7,764 bases of DNA from Pseudovibrio sp. JCM 19062 (GCA_001310715.1 BAXV01000116.1:1-7764); one strand, 5' to 3'. Positions 1-7,270 are shown, counted from the stretch's first letter. Translations and numbers: made by a program. Notes: a model not told the origin generated them from the sequence alone.

Positions 1-89
1 ACCCAGCTTTTGCAGCTGTCGGGCGCTGTCCGGCGTCAACGCGACCCGACGTTCCCCGTCAAGGACTTCTTTGGCAGCCCTATGATCAT
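1..89 (-). CDS. pntA: NAD(P) transhydrogenase alpha subunit, N-terminus only (frameshifted, cut by window edge)
   Basis: Reading the minus strand from ATG at 89-87 gives MIIGLPK. After a one-base frame correction near 69-70 it continues as VLDGERRVALTPDSARQLQ, then KLG. This matches the start of the proton-translocating NAD(P)+ transhydrogenase alpha subunit and related alanine-dehydrogenase-fold proteins, which begin with a G-x-P-K-E segment followed by E-x-R-V-A-x-T-P. With the missing base restored the segment reads PKEVLDGERRVA. The family enzyme couples NADH/NADP+ hydride transfer to proton movement across the inner membrane; this soluble part binds NAD(H). An AAGAGG ribosome binding site lies at 102-97, seven bases before ATG, and supports the start. 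Only about 30 residues are visible, so an alanine dehydrogenase or another family member is not fully excluded. Confidence 0.72.
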
Positions 90-96
90 GTTCTAA

Positions 97-102
97 CCTC
101 TT
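97..102 (-). promoter_or_regulatory. Ribosome binding site of the pntA-like gene
   Basis: On the minus strand AAGAGG precedes ATG 89-87 with a seven-base spacer. It is purine-rich and well placed, and it helps to show that the short 5' fragment at the window edge is a real gene start even though its reading frame breaks after eight codons. Confidence 0.5.
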
Positions 103-229
103 GCCTGTTAAATAGGTTTCCAGCAGAAATCGCTCGTTACCAACTGTTCCAATCGTTCTTTATTCTCTTCCCAGCGTAGTGGCTGGTTCGGTTTTTGTGC
201 AATGCACCAAAGGCCTAAACTTTGCGCGA

Positions 230-255
230 TTGACCAAAGGAATCTCTTTGGTCAA
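230..255. promoter_or_regulatory. Perfect 10-bp inverted repeat upstream of the pntA-like gene
   Basis: TTGACCAAAG at 230-239 is exactly complementary to CTTTGGTCAA at 246-255, with a six-base loop. No T-run follows on either strand, so it does not look like an intrinsic terminator. It lies about 140 bases upstream of the pntA-like start, where an operator or a structured 5' leader could be. The half ACCAAAGG also occurs as a direct copy at 206-213. The symmetry is seen directly; a regulatory role is inference. Confidence 0.35.
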
Positions 256-881
256 GTTAGCTCGAAGGCAGGTTAAGCTCCTTTGCGTAAACTGCAAGTC
301 TCTCCTGAAAACTACGGAATCCCTTCATCTTTAAGATGGAGCCCGTTCAAATCCCAGTAGGTAAAGCACTATCTGAATGCCAGAATGAAACCTTTACCCA
401 AGTGTTTCAGATCAAACTAAAGAATGAGACAAATAAGTTAAATTGAATGAATCTCAAGATGGATCACAGATAAATGAGCGGTAACGAGTAAAAATCTTGG
501 TTTTATACGCTCATACTCGCATTTGGTCTTGGGAAGCAGTGAGAAATGCTGTGCTAAAAGTGAGGTTTTAACCGAAATATATTTGTATTTCTATCGGGAA
601 GAGAAGTTGGATATACCGGTTTATCATTTTGGTGGATGCGACAACCTGACCTAGAAACAACCCAGTATATTGTTCAGGAACCTGTTGATCACGCATATGC
701 GTCGTTCCGTGCGTTGGTTTGCGTTATTTTGCATTTATGTGCGTTGCTATGTGAAAGTCAGTACTCCAGACAGCGCTCGCTTGCGGTGAAGACCTCACCA
801 CCTACTGCTGAACGATTTTAATCCGGTCGTGTGCTCCGAGCCATGCTCGGCAAGCCGATGCAGTGGGGATTAATCTGGCTG

Positions 882-988
882 CTAGAGCGTATTCCCGAAA
901 AGTGGATCCGGTTTTCGGAGAAGAATACGCGTAAAAATAAACGCTTAGAGCTTGGTGCGTGAATTCATATGAACGCGACATGCTCTAG
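882..988. repeat. Palindromic intergenic repeat element, alphaproteobacterial (RIME-like) type
   Basis: The element is bounded by CTAGAGC at 882-888 and its inverse GCTCTAG at 982-988. Its left half is a large nested palindrome: GCGTATTC (887-894) pairs with GAATACGC (923-930), and CCGAAAA (895-901) with TTTTCGG (912-918), around a central GGATCC (904-909). The order AGAGC, a short arm, CGAAAAGTGG, CCGGTTTTCGG, the inverse arm, then an A-rich tail is typical of small dispersed palindromic repeats between genes in Hyphomicrobiales genomes. It codes for nothing. As RNA it would fold into a strong hairpin. Only one copy is in the window, so calling it a dispersed repeat relies on recall of the family. 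Confidence 0.65.
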
Positions 989-1024
989 GGGGATAAGAGA
1001 AACTTGTCAAAATAGATATCCCCC
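988..1024. repeat. 8-bp inverted repeat at the right edge of the palindromic element
   Basis: GGGGGATA at 988-995 and TATCCCCC at 1017-1024 are perfect complements separated by 21 bases. The left arm begins at the last base of the palindromic repeat. It lies about 95 bases downstream of the proX-like stop codon and could contribute to 3' end formation of that transcript, but no T-run follows it on either strand. Confidence 0.3.
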
Positions 1025-1117
1025 TGATCGCCGGTGTACCTACGGGTCTTCTGGGAGATATTTTCTTTGACTTGAGCATTCGCTCTAAGAAAGCGCAAAA
1101 AGGTCAGATAATTGTCC

Positions 1118-2161
1118 TTAGAGCTGGAGCGCAGTCTTCACTCGCTCGGCAATTTCCGGTGAGACCCATGACTGCCAGAGGTCCGGATTGTTTTTAAGAA
1201 CTCGAGTGCAGCGTCCTGCGAGCTTGCCCCGGTTTCATTGATGTATGCTAATCCTTCGGATGTAACAGTACCCGATGTCTGGTATTTTCTGAAGAATTCG
1301 GCAAGCTCCGGTGCTTGCTGTACAAACTCGGCGTTGGCATAGATATCTACGGGAGATTCCGGGTAGCGACGGCTTCTGTCACGTTATTCGGGTCATCTTC
1401 TTCAAGAAGCCTCTCCCATATCACAGGATCATATGCTGGCTCTTCCAGCATCACCAACTCATCCTGATATTTTCCCAGCAACCAGCTTGGGCCCCAGTAA
1501 TAGAAAACGATGGGTCTTTTGCGCCGAAGGCTTGATTCAACGGCTGCTGCAATTGCAGAACCTGAACCAGGTCGAAAATTCACAAAGTCATCAGCAAGAC
1601 CGTAAGCGTGTAGTTTTTTGGTATTGGTAATCTCGCACACCCACCCGAAAATACAGTTATAGAACCGTCCTTTATCGGGTTCCTCGGGGTCTGAAAAAAA
1701 CGTCTTTGTATTGAGCAAGGTCACTGGCACTTTTCAAATCAGGGCTGGCGCATCCTCGCCTTCGACAAGATATTTCGGCACAAACCACGCCTGAATGCTA
1801 TCAGGATAATTGGTGCCCAAGTTAACGACTTCATTTGCTTCTTCACCGTCGGACAGCACCTCGGGCACGTTGCTCGGCCAAACCTCCATTGCAACATCAA
1901 CATCCCCTCGGACCAGCCAGTCAACAAAGGTATGTTGGAACCGGGAATGACACTCGTCTCGCAACCGTACCCGTTTTCGAGGATGAATTGAGCAATCGAG
2001 GTATGAAAGGCGTTAGAATCCCAATCCAGACCCGCAAAGGCAACCGGACGATCCAGTTCACACACAGGTTCGGCCGCCAGGCTTTGGGTCGCGTAAAAAG
2101 GCAAGGTGAAAGCCAGACCACAGATTGAGCTTTTCCAACTAAGCAAAGGTTTTCTCCCCAT
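1118..2161 (-). pseudogene. proX: Glycine betaine/quaternary-amine ABC transporter substrate-binding protein, ProX/OpuAC type (five frameshifts)
   Basis: A periplasmic binding protein that would capture glycine betaine, choline or a similar quaternary amine for an ABC importer. Restoring frame gives about 348 residues, the usual family length. A signal peptide spans residues 1-30 (ending SLAA). Family features in order are GLDWDSNAFHTSIAQFILE, ENGYGCE, RGDVDVAMEVWPSN, VPKYLVEGEDA, SDPEEPDKGRFYNC, FGWVCEITN, YYWGPSWLLGKYQ, and a C-terminus NNPDLWQSWVSPEIAERVK. Tyr/Trp-rich segments such as YYWGPSW fit the aromatic box that binds quaternary ammonium. Indels: deletions near 1930-1935, 1738-1748, 1357-1367 and 1191-1195 (A-run), and an insertion in a T-run at 1694-1700. 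ATG 2161 has no good ribosome site. An in-frame TTG at 2146 has GGGGAGA (2159-2153) six bases before it and may be the true start. No permease or ATPase gene is adjacent. Confidence 0.85.
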
Positions 2162-2359
2162 AAGAGGTATGCTGTTTATTCTTGTTCCTCACGTCTAACT
2201 GAAAGATTATTCGTCACCTATAAATAACAGGCATAAATTTGGCTCTTCTTTTCTAAAAAGTGCCTCATCTAAGCGGTGTTAGTACTATGATATGACCCTA
2301 AAAATATTTTAGGTAACTTGGCAGTTCCTCTGAGAACTCTCAATGTTTACAGGAGTTAG

Positions 2360-2434
2360 GTGGCTGACCTTATCGCGAAAAGCCATTTCACAATGGCTCT
2401 GCTCTCTATGTGGTTAGCGCTATCAAATTCCTAA
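2360..2434 (+). CDS. Possible 24-residue small or leader ORF with strong ribosome site
   Basis: GTG at 2360 is preceded by AGGAG at 2351-2355 with a four-base spacer, a better ribosome site than most genes in this window have. The frame reads MADLIAKSHFTM, then ALLSMWLALSNS, and stops at TAA 2432-2434. The second half is hydrophobic. The third stem-loop (2381-2398) lies inside it. It could be a leader peptide for the downstream flavoprotein gene, a small membrane peptide, or chance. I recognise no family. Given the indels elsewhere, the stop itself may be false. Confidence 0.2.
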   Translation: MADLIAKSHFTMALLSMWLALSNS

Positions 2435-2536
2435 GGGCAATCTGTTCAGAATTGCGTTTTGTTCGTCATAGTTTTGTCAGTTGTTGTGACGTAAGCTCGT
2501 CAGGTTAACTCAGCAATCTGAGCCTAAGGTTTTTTT

Positions 2537-2541
2537 GGGAG
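2537..2541 (+). promoter_or_regulatory. Ribosome binding site deciding the flavoprotein start
   Basis: GGGAG stands nine bases before ATG 2551. The longest open frame instead begins at TTG 2535-2537, which overlaps this motif and has no ribosome site of its own. The motif therefore favours ATG 2551, whose frame must shift by one base before about 2620 to join the main frame. Confidence 0.45.
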
Positions 2542-2550
2542 CACTTTACG

Positions 2551-4554
2551 ATGCCCAACCAAGAACGCATATCTTCCTTATCATCCGTCATGCGACGGAC
2601 CAGCCGACACCTGACACCATAGATTGGCAGTATGAGGCGGATGTGGTTATCGTCGGTGGCGGCTGTGTTGGGCTGGTTGCTGCAATACGGGCGCGTGATC
2701 TTGGTGCCTCGGTTATTCTGATCGAACAGAACTTCGACCTTGGCGGGAAAATGTCTCATAGCTTGGGGCGTACATCACTGGGAGGTGGCGATCCTATACA
2801 GGAACGGGACCGCCTTGGTCTGGACCCGCAGAACATGGGTTTGAGTGAGCCACTTATACCGCCGGAAGACCTTGAGGACGATCCTGACCGGCTGTTCACC
2901 GACTATACCGACTGGTCTGTGGTGAATGACGGTGCCTTTGCCGAATATCGCTACAACGACCCTAAACTACATCGCGCCCTTGCTGACAATGCGAGTGCTG
3001 TGCGGCAGTTGATGCTGGACAATTACGTCCGCTTTTCACGCATCACCGGAACGCATCTTGGTGGCGGCATGACGCGGGCACGCGCCCCGTGGGCGGTCAT
3101 GAAGCTTTCTGACAAAACAGATATAGAAGCGGGGGAAGTCACTCGTGAAGATGCTGGTAGCATAGAAGAAGAGCGCAGCTCTCCGTTCAATCCTCAGGTT
3201 TATGGCCCTGCACCGTCCGCCAGTGATTTTGGCGCTCCGGGTTGGGTTGTTGGCGGTTTTGCGCTTGCACGCCCTTTGGAATACAGCGCCCGAAAAAAGG
3301 GCGTCCGCATTTTGCTCAATCGGCATATGGATGAGCTCATTCGCGAACAGCCGTTTGCGGGCCGCGCCATTGGCATCAAAGCAAGCTATTCACCGCGCTT
3401 TCATCCTGAAACGGGAGAGCGGCTGGAAAGCTTTTGGACAAACAACACTATCGACGACCGCAGCGAGACACTTTTCATTCGGGCGCGGCGTGCAATCATT
3501 ATCGGGAGTGGCGGCTATCAGGGAAATATCAATTTTCGCAGCATGTTCGACCCAAGACTAAGAGAGCCTTCGATCCAGTTTGGCTCTTCGGTCATGGGGC
3601 CGCGCCACGCTGATGCGAGCGGCATAATCGCCGCCATGAAAATTGGCGCGAATCTGGCTGGCATGATGCAACAATATGGACATGATCTTGGTACGCCGCG
3701 CCTCTCTCCGATCATCGGGTCCTCAGATGCAAATGACGCGGTCTTTCCGGGGCATCCGGCTTTTCATTTCTGTCGGGCCTATGGCATTGAAATCGGGTCC
3801 AGCGGTTGGGAGCATCTGATTGCTGTCAATCAGGTTGGCGAGCGGTTTTATAATGAAATGTCGATCAGCAGCAATGCAGAGGCGCACGCCACTTATCCGC
3901 CGGGTGGAGGCAAGCCACTCAACCATTTTGTCCTTCCCGTATCTTCTGCAACCCTTAGTCCATTTCGGCAGCGAGATTGGCGAAACTCTGCCGTAAGTCA
4001 TATCAGGAACGTCTATAATCACGGGGCCGCATCTGATGCCGCACTTGGCCTGAATAAGGGCTCGGTTGCACCGGATTTCCTAACCGGCCCTGTGTGGGCA
4101 GTCTTTGATCAGGCAGCCGTGGATCGTACCGGATGGAAGCTGCGCTATCCCTTTATCGCGGACCCGCCGGATGGATTTTTCGTTAAAGCAGACACAATCG
4201 ATGAATTGGCCCGCATGATGGTGCAGAACCCGTTTCAAAAGGAGGTTCCCGCACACCTTGTGGAGACGATCGAGACCTACAACGCGTTTTGTGAGCGTGG
4301 GGAGGACCCGGATTTGAAAAGCCGGTCCTGCACCGCATCGACCAGCCGCCCTATTATGCCGCCATCATCCTCTGGCAGTGACCGACTCCTACGGCGGTCT
4401 GCGCATTAACGAAAAAGCGCAGGTTGAGGATACCGCTGGCAAGGTTATTGAGGGACTCTATGCAGCAGGTGAGGCAAGCGGCGGCAGCGCCCAGCATGGT
4501 ATCGGCCTAGCCTCAATAACCGGCTTCATTGCAGCAACGAATGCTGTCTCATAA
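2551..4554 (+). CDS. FAD-dependent oxidoreductase, fumarate reductase/3-ketosteroid dehydrogenase flavoprotein family (frameshifted ends)
   Basis: A soluble flavoenzyme that should oxidise or reduce a C-C bond with FAD; the substrate is unknown. The Rossmann motif DVVIVGGGCVGLVAA lies at about 2640-2685 and the strand ends in the ribose-binding E of LIEQ. Further family marks are LGGKMSHS, a second FAD-contact segment IIIGSGGYQGN, VNQVGERFYNE (usual G-E-R-F-x-N-E), and after frame repair VTDSYGGLRINEKAQ and GLYAAGEASGGSAQHGIGL, the C-terminal FAD-binding signature. Stop TAA is 4552-4554. The repaired protein has about 668 residues, longer than the typical 450-570, because of an insertion around residues 75-220. 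One-base deletions lie near 4311-4315 (T-run) and 4374-4380. Start ATG 2551 needs a third near 2575-2605; otherwise TTG 2535 is the start. An arginine pair precedes the Rossmann fold but no hydrophobic signal follows, so it is probably cytoplasmic. Confidence 0.85.
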
Positions 4555-4556
4555 GA

Positions 4557-4603
4557 GGCCGAATTCTTCGGTGGTGTTAAGCGCCCTCCCTCGCAAATCG
4601 GCC
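4557..4603. other. Convergent gap with small inverted repeats
   Basis: About 50 bases separate the stop codons of the flavoprotein gene and the convergent pentapeptide gene. GGCCGA (4557-4562) pairs with TCGGCC (4598-4603), and a smaller hairpin CCGAA/TTCGG lies at 4559-4571. This is where a shared bidirectional terminator would be, but neither stem carries a clear T-run, so the role is weakly supported. Confidence 0.25.
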
Positions 4604-5391
4604 CTAGTCAGGCTCAATCTTGATCCCCAGCCCCTGAAGCAGGATGTGTTGTTGGCTGGCGGAAACGGTCATGCCGCGGTAGCCGCGCAGCTGGTTAGGA
4701 ACAATGCGCCCAGATTTGCGCCTCTCAGGTCTGCGTAGGACAGATCCAGATCATCGGTTTCAGCATCGGAAAGCGTGCTGCGTTGCAGATCTGCACTGGT
4801 GAGGTTGGTGTTGGTCAGGTTGCTGCTGCTTAGATCGCAGTCCGTCAGAATGCACTCCTCAAGATCGAGGTCAGTCAGAGTTGCGTAGTTCAGTTGGCAG
4901 TCGGTGAAGGTGGCCCGTGGTTTTAGAGCGCGTTTTCCGGCTACTTTGCCAAAGTCGCATCCTTCCAATGATGCACCCGTCAAACGGCAGTTCTGGAAGG
5001 CAATGCAGAACATTTGGGAATATGGGAACAACGTCAGGCGCAGGTCGCAGTTGTGGAACTCCACGTTGCTCAGGTCCGCATGGCGAAAGTATGCACCGCC
5101 GCGCGTGTCTGCATGATAAAAACTGCAATTCTCAAACCGAGCCTCTTGCAGGTCACAGCTCTTGAAGGTGCTGGCCGGAAACTGGGTGTCTTTCCAAAGG
5201 CTTTCGCGAAAATCGATCCCGTTGAATTCAGTCTCGGGCTCAAAACTGCAATTGCGAAACCGTGCCTCGCGCAGGTCCTTCCCCTCAAGCCAGCTTGCCT
5301 CTAGATGCGCATCTTTGATTGGTTCACCAGAGCGCAAAAGAGTGGAGAACTGGTCAAAGCTAAGAGCAGCAGAAGTATCTGGGGAGGTCAT
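4604..5391 (-). CDS. Pentapeptide-repeat protein with Qnr/MfpA-like C-terminus (one frameshift)
   Basis: The protein is built of tandem five-residue repeats with a central Leu or Phe: DLREARFRNCSFEPE, DLQEARFENCSFYHAD, ADLSNVEFHNCDLRLT, DLEECILTDCDLSSSNLTN, SADLQRSTLSD, YADLRGANLG. Such repeats form a right-handed quadrilateral beta helix. The open frame stops after 240 residues with an unrelated tail. A one-base deletion near 4706-4712, in a GGGCGC context, explains this. The other frame continues as GRIVPNQLRGYRGMTVSAS, then QQHILLQGLGIKIEPD, and stops at TAG 4606-4604, giving about 262 residues. A closing QQ-x-x-LL-x-x-LGI-x-x-x-PD helix after the last coils is typical of Qnr/MfpA-like proteins, where it forms the dimer contact. 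Those proteins mimic DNA and protect gyrase from quinolones. The role here is inference; many pentapeptide proteins have no known function. A loop-like break (GKVAGKRALKPRAT) interrupts the coils. ATG 5391 has only a weak ribosome site. Confidence 0.82.
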
Positions 5392-5686
5392 GTCTACACC
5401 GTGATAAACGAAGAGACGGACACTGTGCCATGGGCTGTGTGAGCGTTCAATGAGGCAGCGTCAATTTGGCAAGAAAAGACCGGCTTCGCCTTTTGAAATT
5501 TGGAAGCTAAGCCGGTTGAGCAATGATTTGTAAATATGCAGGTGGCCGTTTCCCAAGCAAACAAACCACCAAACAGCAAACTCAAGGACCGAACTGCGAT
5601 TGAAGGTCAGCCTTCTGTGCCAAGACTACCTTCGAAAACTGTGCTCCCGACGCCTCTTGTTTGCTGTTTTAAATGTATCTAAATTT
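5392..5686. other. Intergenic region upstream of the pentapeptide gene
   Basis: No gene is supported here on either strand. It holds a candidate terminator at 5474-5516 and an 11-bp perfect inverted repeat, AAACAGCAAAC at 5571-5581 with GTTTGCTGTTT at 5659-5669. The promoter of the pentapeptide gene should lie in the left part, but I could not assign its boxes. Confidence 0.5.
5474..5516 (-). terminator. Candidate intrinsic terminator between the LuxR-type and pentapeptide genes
   Basis: On the minus strand AACCGGCTT-type stem sequence (5516-5509) pairs perfectly over eight bases with AAGCCGGT (5486-5479), and then comes a CTTTTCTT tract (5478-5471). It is placed to end transcripts coming from the LuxR-type gene before the pentapeptide gene, or to act as an attenuator for the latter. 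The 22-base loop is long, so strength is uncertain. Confidence 0.45.
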
Positions 5687-7011
5687 TTACGAAGTGACTT
5701 GATGCAATTGCACTAGTCGCTTGCAAAAAAAACATGAATTTCGAAAATTTGGCGGTAACTCCATGATATATATAGAAAAAAATATTCTAGTTATTTGCTT
5801 CTTGGATATGTGTAATGCATGAAAAAGGAAGGTCTGCGAGAGGGGACTGCGGGAAATCCCTAGGCTGAGTGTATCAGCTGCACGGAAGCGTGAGAGCGTG
5901 GTCATCACAAGTCGCACGATCTCTGTTTGCGAGCCAACTTCCAACCGGCGCGACACATTTGCAATGTGGTTGCGGGCCGTGTTGTAGGAGATGCCGAGCT
6001 GTTCAGCCGCATCGCGTGCCGAAGCTCCGTTGGTCAGTGCCTTGACCACTTCGGTCTCTTTTGGCGTCAGATTCAGCAGGTGGCTGATCATCTTGTCGGG
6101 TACATCGGAAAAATCCGTTGGATCAAACACCATCAAAAGACAGTTGGTTGGTGTTTGCAGAAAATGAGAGAGATATTCAGGCGCATCCGGCTCCCCCTCA
6201 ATAGGCTGGACAAAGATCAGAGTGTTTGGCCCGAACTCATTGCGGATGATCACCGGAGCGGCTGGTGTATTGGTGAAGATGGATTGCCTGACGCAACTTT
6301 CCAGCGTGGTCGCTTCATCAACGGCTTTGGCGGAGACCCGCTTGTATCTGCTAAGCTGCAAGTTGGCGTGGGTGCTCAGCAGGCGTTCGGCCCGCGCATT
6401 CATCACCTGAACGCAGCAATTTTCATCCACCACCAGCGCGCTGAAGGCATCTGCTCCAGCCAGAACTTGCCCAGATCCCGCGTTGGCGCAATGGCCTCAC
6501 GCATCCGCCGCTGCAAGGCCAGCTGAAACGCATTACGGAAAAACGGCTGCAGGAACTTCACTTCCTCAAACAGCTGCTCCTCATCCTGCTCGGATGCGGC
6601 TGCCGGCAGGGAAATGTTGACGTAACAACACAGAGTGTCGTGACGGTCAATGATCAGTGAAATAGCGCGGTCGATGTTGTTGACGTCCAGAAATGAGCCA
6701 ACATAGTCCTGATGTATCTTTTCCATTGGAAAGAGACGGTGAACACGACACGGCTCCTCGAGCTCGGCTTCTTGCAAAGCAACGGGTATCGGGTTGAACT
6801 GAGCGACCGGTTCAAAGGTGTCATGGAACTCCTGACCGACGTTCAGAACCGTACGATAGTTGTAACCCTGGTCACTCAGGCTCTGCACATTGATCGCAAT
6901 TGGAAATTCGGAATATTTCGATTGCAATTGTTTCAGTGCATTTTCCAGCGGCTCTTCGTTCACGAAGGTCCGGAAAATATCACTGATACTCTGATCAAGG
7001 AGCGGGGTCAT
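5687..7011 (-). pseudogene. LuxR-family transcriptional regulator with PAS-like middle segment (one frameshift)
   Basis: A DNA-binding regulator. The C-terminal LuxR/GerE helix-turn-helix spans 6070-5906: LTPKETEVVKALTNGASARD, then AAEQLGISYNTARNHIANVS and RRLEVGSQTEIVRL, with the expected conserved E, G, A, L-G-I, T-x-x-x-H and L-x-V positions. The N-terminal part (about 190 residues from ATG 7011) has no motif I recognise; it is acidic and resembles a sensor domain. It joins the second frame through a one-base deletion near 6434-6442; repaired, the junction reads LEQMPSAALVVDENCCVQV followed by MNARAERLL, like a PAS core. The open frame after the helix-turn-helix (5884-5687) is AT-rich with no family likeness, so the real stop may be nearer 5875-5860 and hidden by another indel. 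No response-regulator receiver domain or acyl-homoserine-lactone-binding motif is evident. It follows nnrS on the same strand but is separated from it by a terminator. Confidence 0.82.
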
Positions 7012-7236
7012 ATCTATTGGTCTGCAATATCTCGAAATAAGGGGTCCAGGTCGGTCTTTATCGATCTCTAATTTAGTAAACTACGTTAGTATTGAGCGGC
7101 TTGTTCGTTTAGATCAAGCAAGTTGACCATCTGGTCGAAAAAGAAGGTGACGCTGCGATATATCGGCAACAGTACCTAGCTGTATACTAGGGGTGATACC
7201 TATGATGCGCCTTGAAAGAGCCATGGCTGCAAGCAT
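7012..7236. promoter_or_regulatory. Upstream region of the LuxR-type gene
   Basis: This 225-base gap between the nnrS terminator and ATG 7011 should carry the promoter of the LuxR-type gene. Symmetric sites are GACCA-TC-TGGTC (7125-7136) and CCTAG-N7-CTAGG (7175-7191). Either could be an operator, for example for autoregulation. No clear ribosome site precedes ATG 7011 and no confident -35/-10 pair was found. Confidence 0.35.
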
Positions 7237-7263
7237 AAAAAAAAGCCCGGAGATCCGGGCTTT
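7237..7263 (-). terminator. Intrinsic terminator of the nnrS-like gene
   Basis: On the minus strand GCCCGG (7260-7255), a four-base loop and CCGGGC (7250-7245) form a GC-rich stem, extended by three A-T pairs and followed by a run of eight T (7244-7237). It begins eight bases after the reconstructed nnrS stop codon. This is a textbook rho-independent terminator. The weaker T-run on the other side gives it little plus-strand activity. Confidence 0.88.
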
Positions 7264-7270
7264 CCTGTTG

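Larger units (their letters stand above)
90..881. other. Intergenic region without a supported gene
   Basis: This stretch of about 790 bases lies upstream of the pntA-like gene and downstream of the proX-like gene's 3' side. It is more AT-rich than the neighbouring genes and its reading frames are short. Allowing for single-base indels on either strand I recognised no protein. It holds the hairpin at 230-255, a weak inverted repeat (360-366 with 392-398), a 12-base perfect palindrome ACGCATATGCGT at 691-702, and small stem-loops at 785-799 (GGTGA/TCACC) and 836-850 (CCGAG/CTCGG). The left part probably contains the pntA promoter. I see no tRNA. Confidence 0.5.
2162..2550. other. Divergent intergenic region between the proX-like and flavoprotein genes
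   Basis: This AT-rich stretch must carry both divergent promoters. Three perfect stem-loops lie close together: CCTAAAA/TTTTAGG (2297-2313, loop of three), AGTTC/GAACT (2323-2338, loop of six) and AGCCATT/AATGGCT (2381-2398, loop of four). None is followed by a T-run. Nearer the flavoprotein start, GTCA-N7-TGAC (2476-2490) is a possible operator. I could not assign -35/-10 boxes with confidence. Confidence 0.5.

Noticed and set aside
345..355. GTTCAAATCCC, resembling a tRNA T-arm
   Set aside because: The bases before the loop do not pair with those after it, and no acceptor, D or anticodon stem can be drawn around it.
636..821. Plus-strand open frame of 61 codons in the left intergenic region
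   Set aside because: No ribosome site, no recognisable motif and an unusual composition; it overlaps small hairpins and nothing suggests translation.
1311..1630. Plus-strand open frames across the proX region
   Set aside because: They are antisense shadows of the proX-like gene, whose minus-strand frames show clear family motifs.
3036..4022. Several open frames of 65-119 codons on both strands inside the flavoprotein gene
   Set aside because: They lie within a strongly supported plus-strand coding frame and carry no motifs of their own.
5927..6526. Plus-strand open frame of 199 codons opposite the LuxR-type gene
   Set aside because: It is the reverse-complement shadow of the helix-turn-helix region; its translation shows no family features and it has no ribosome site.
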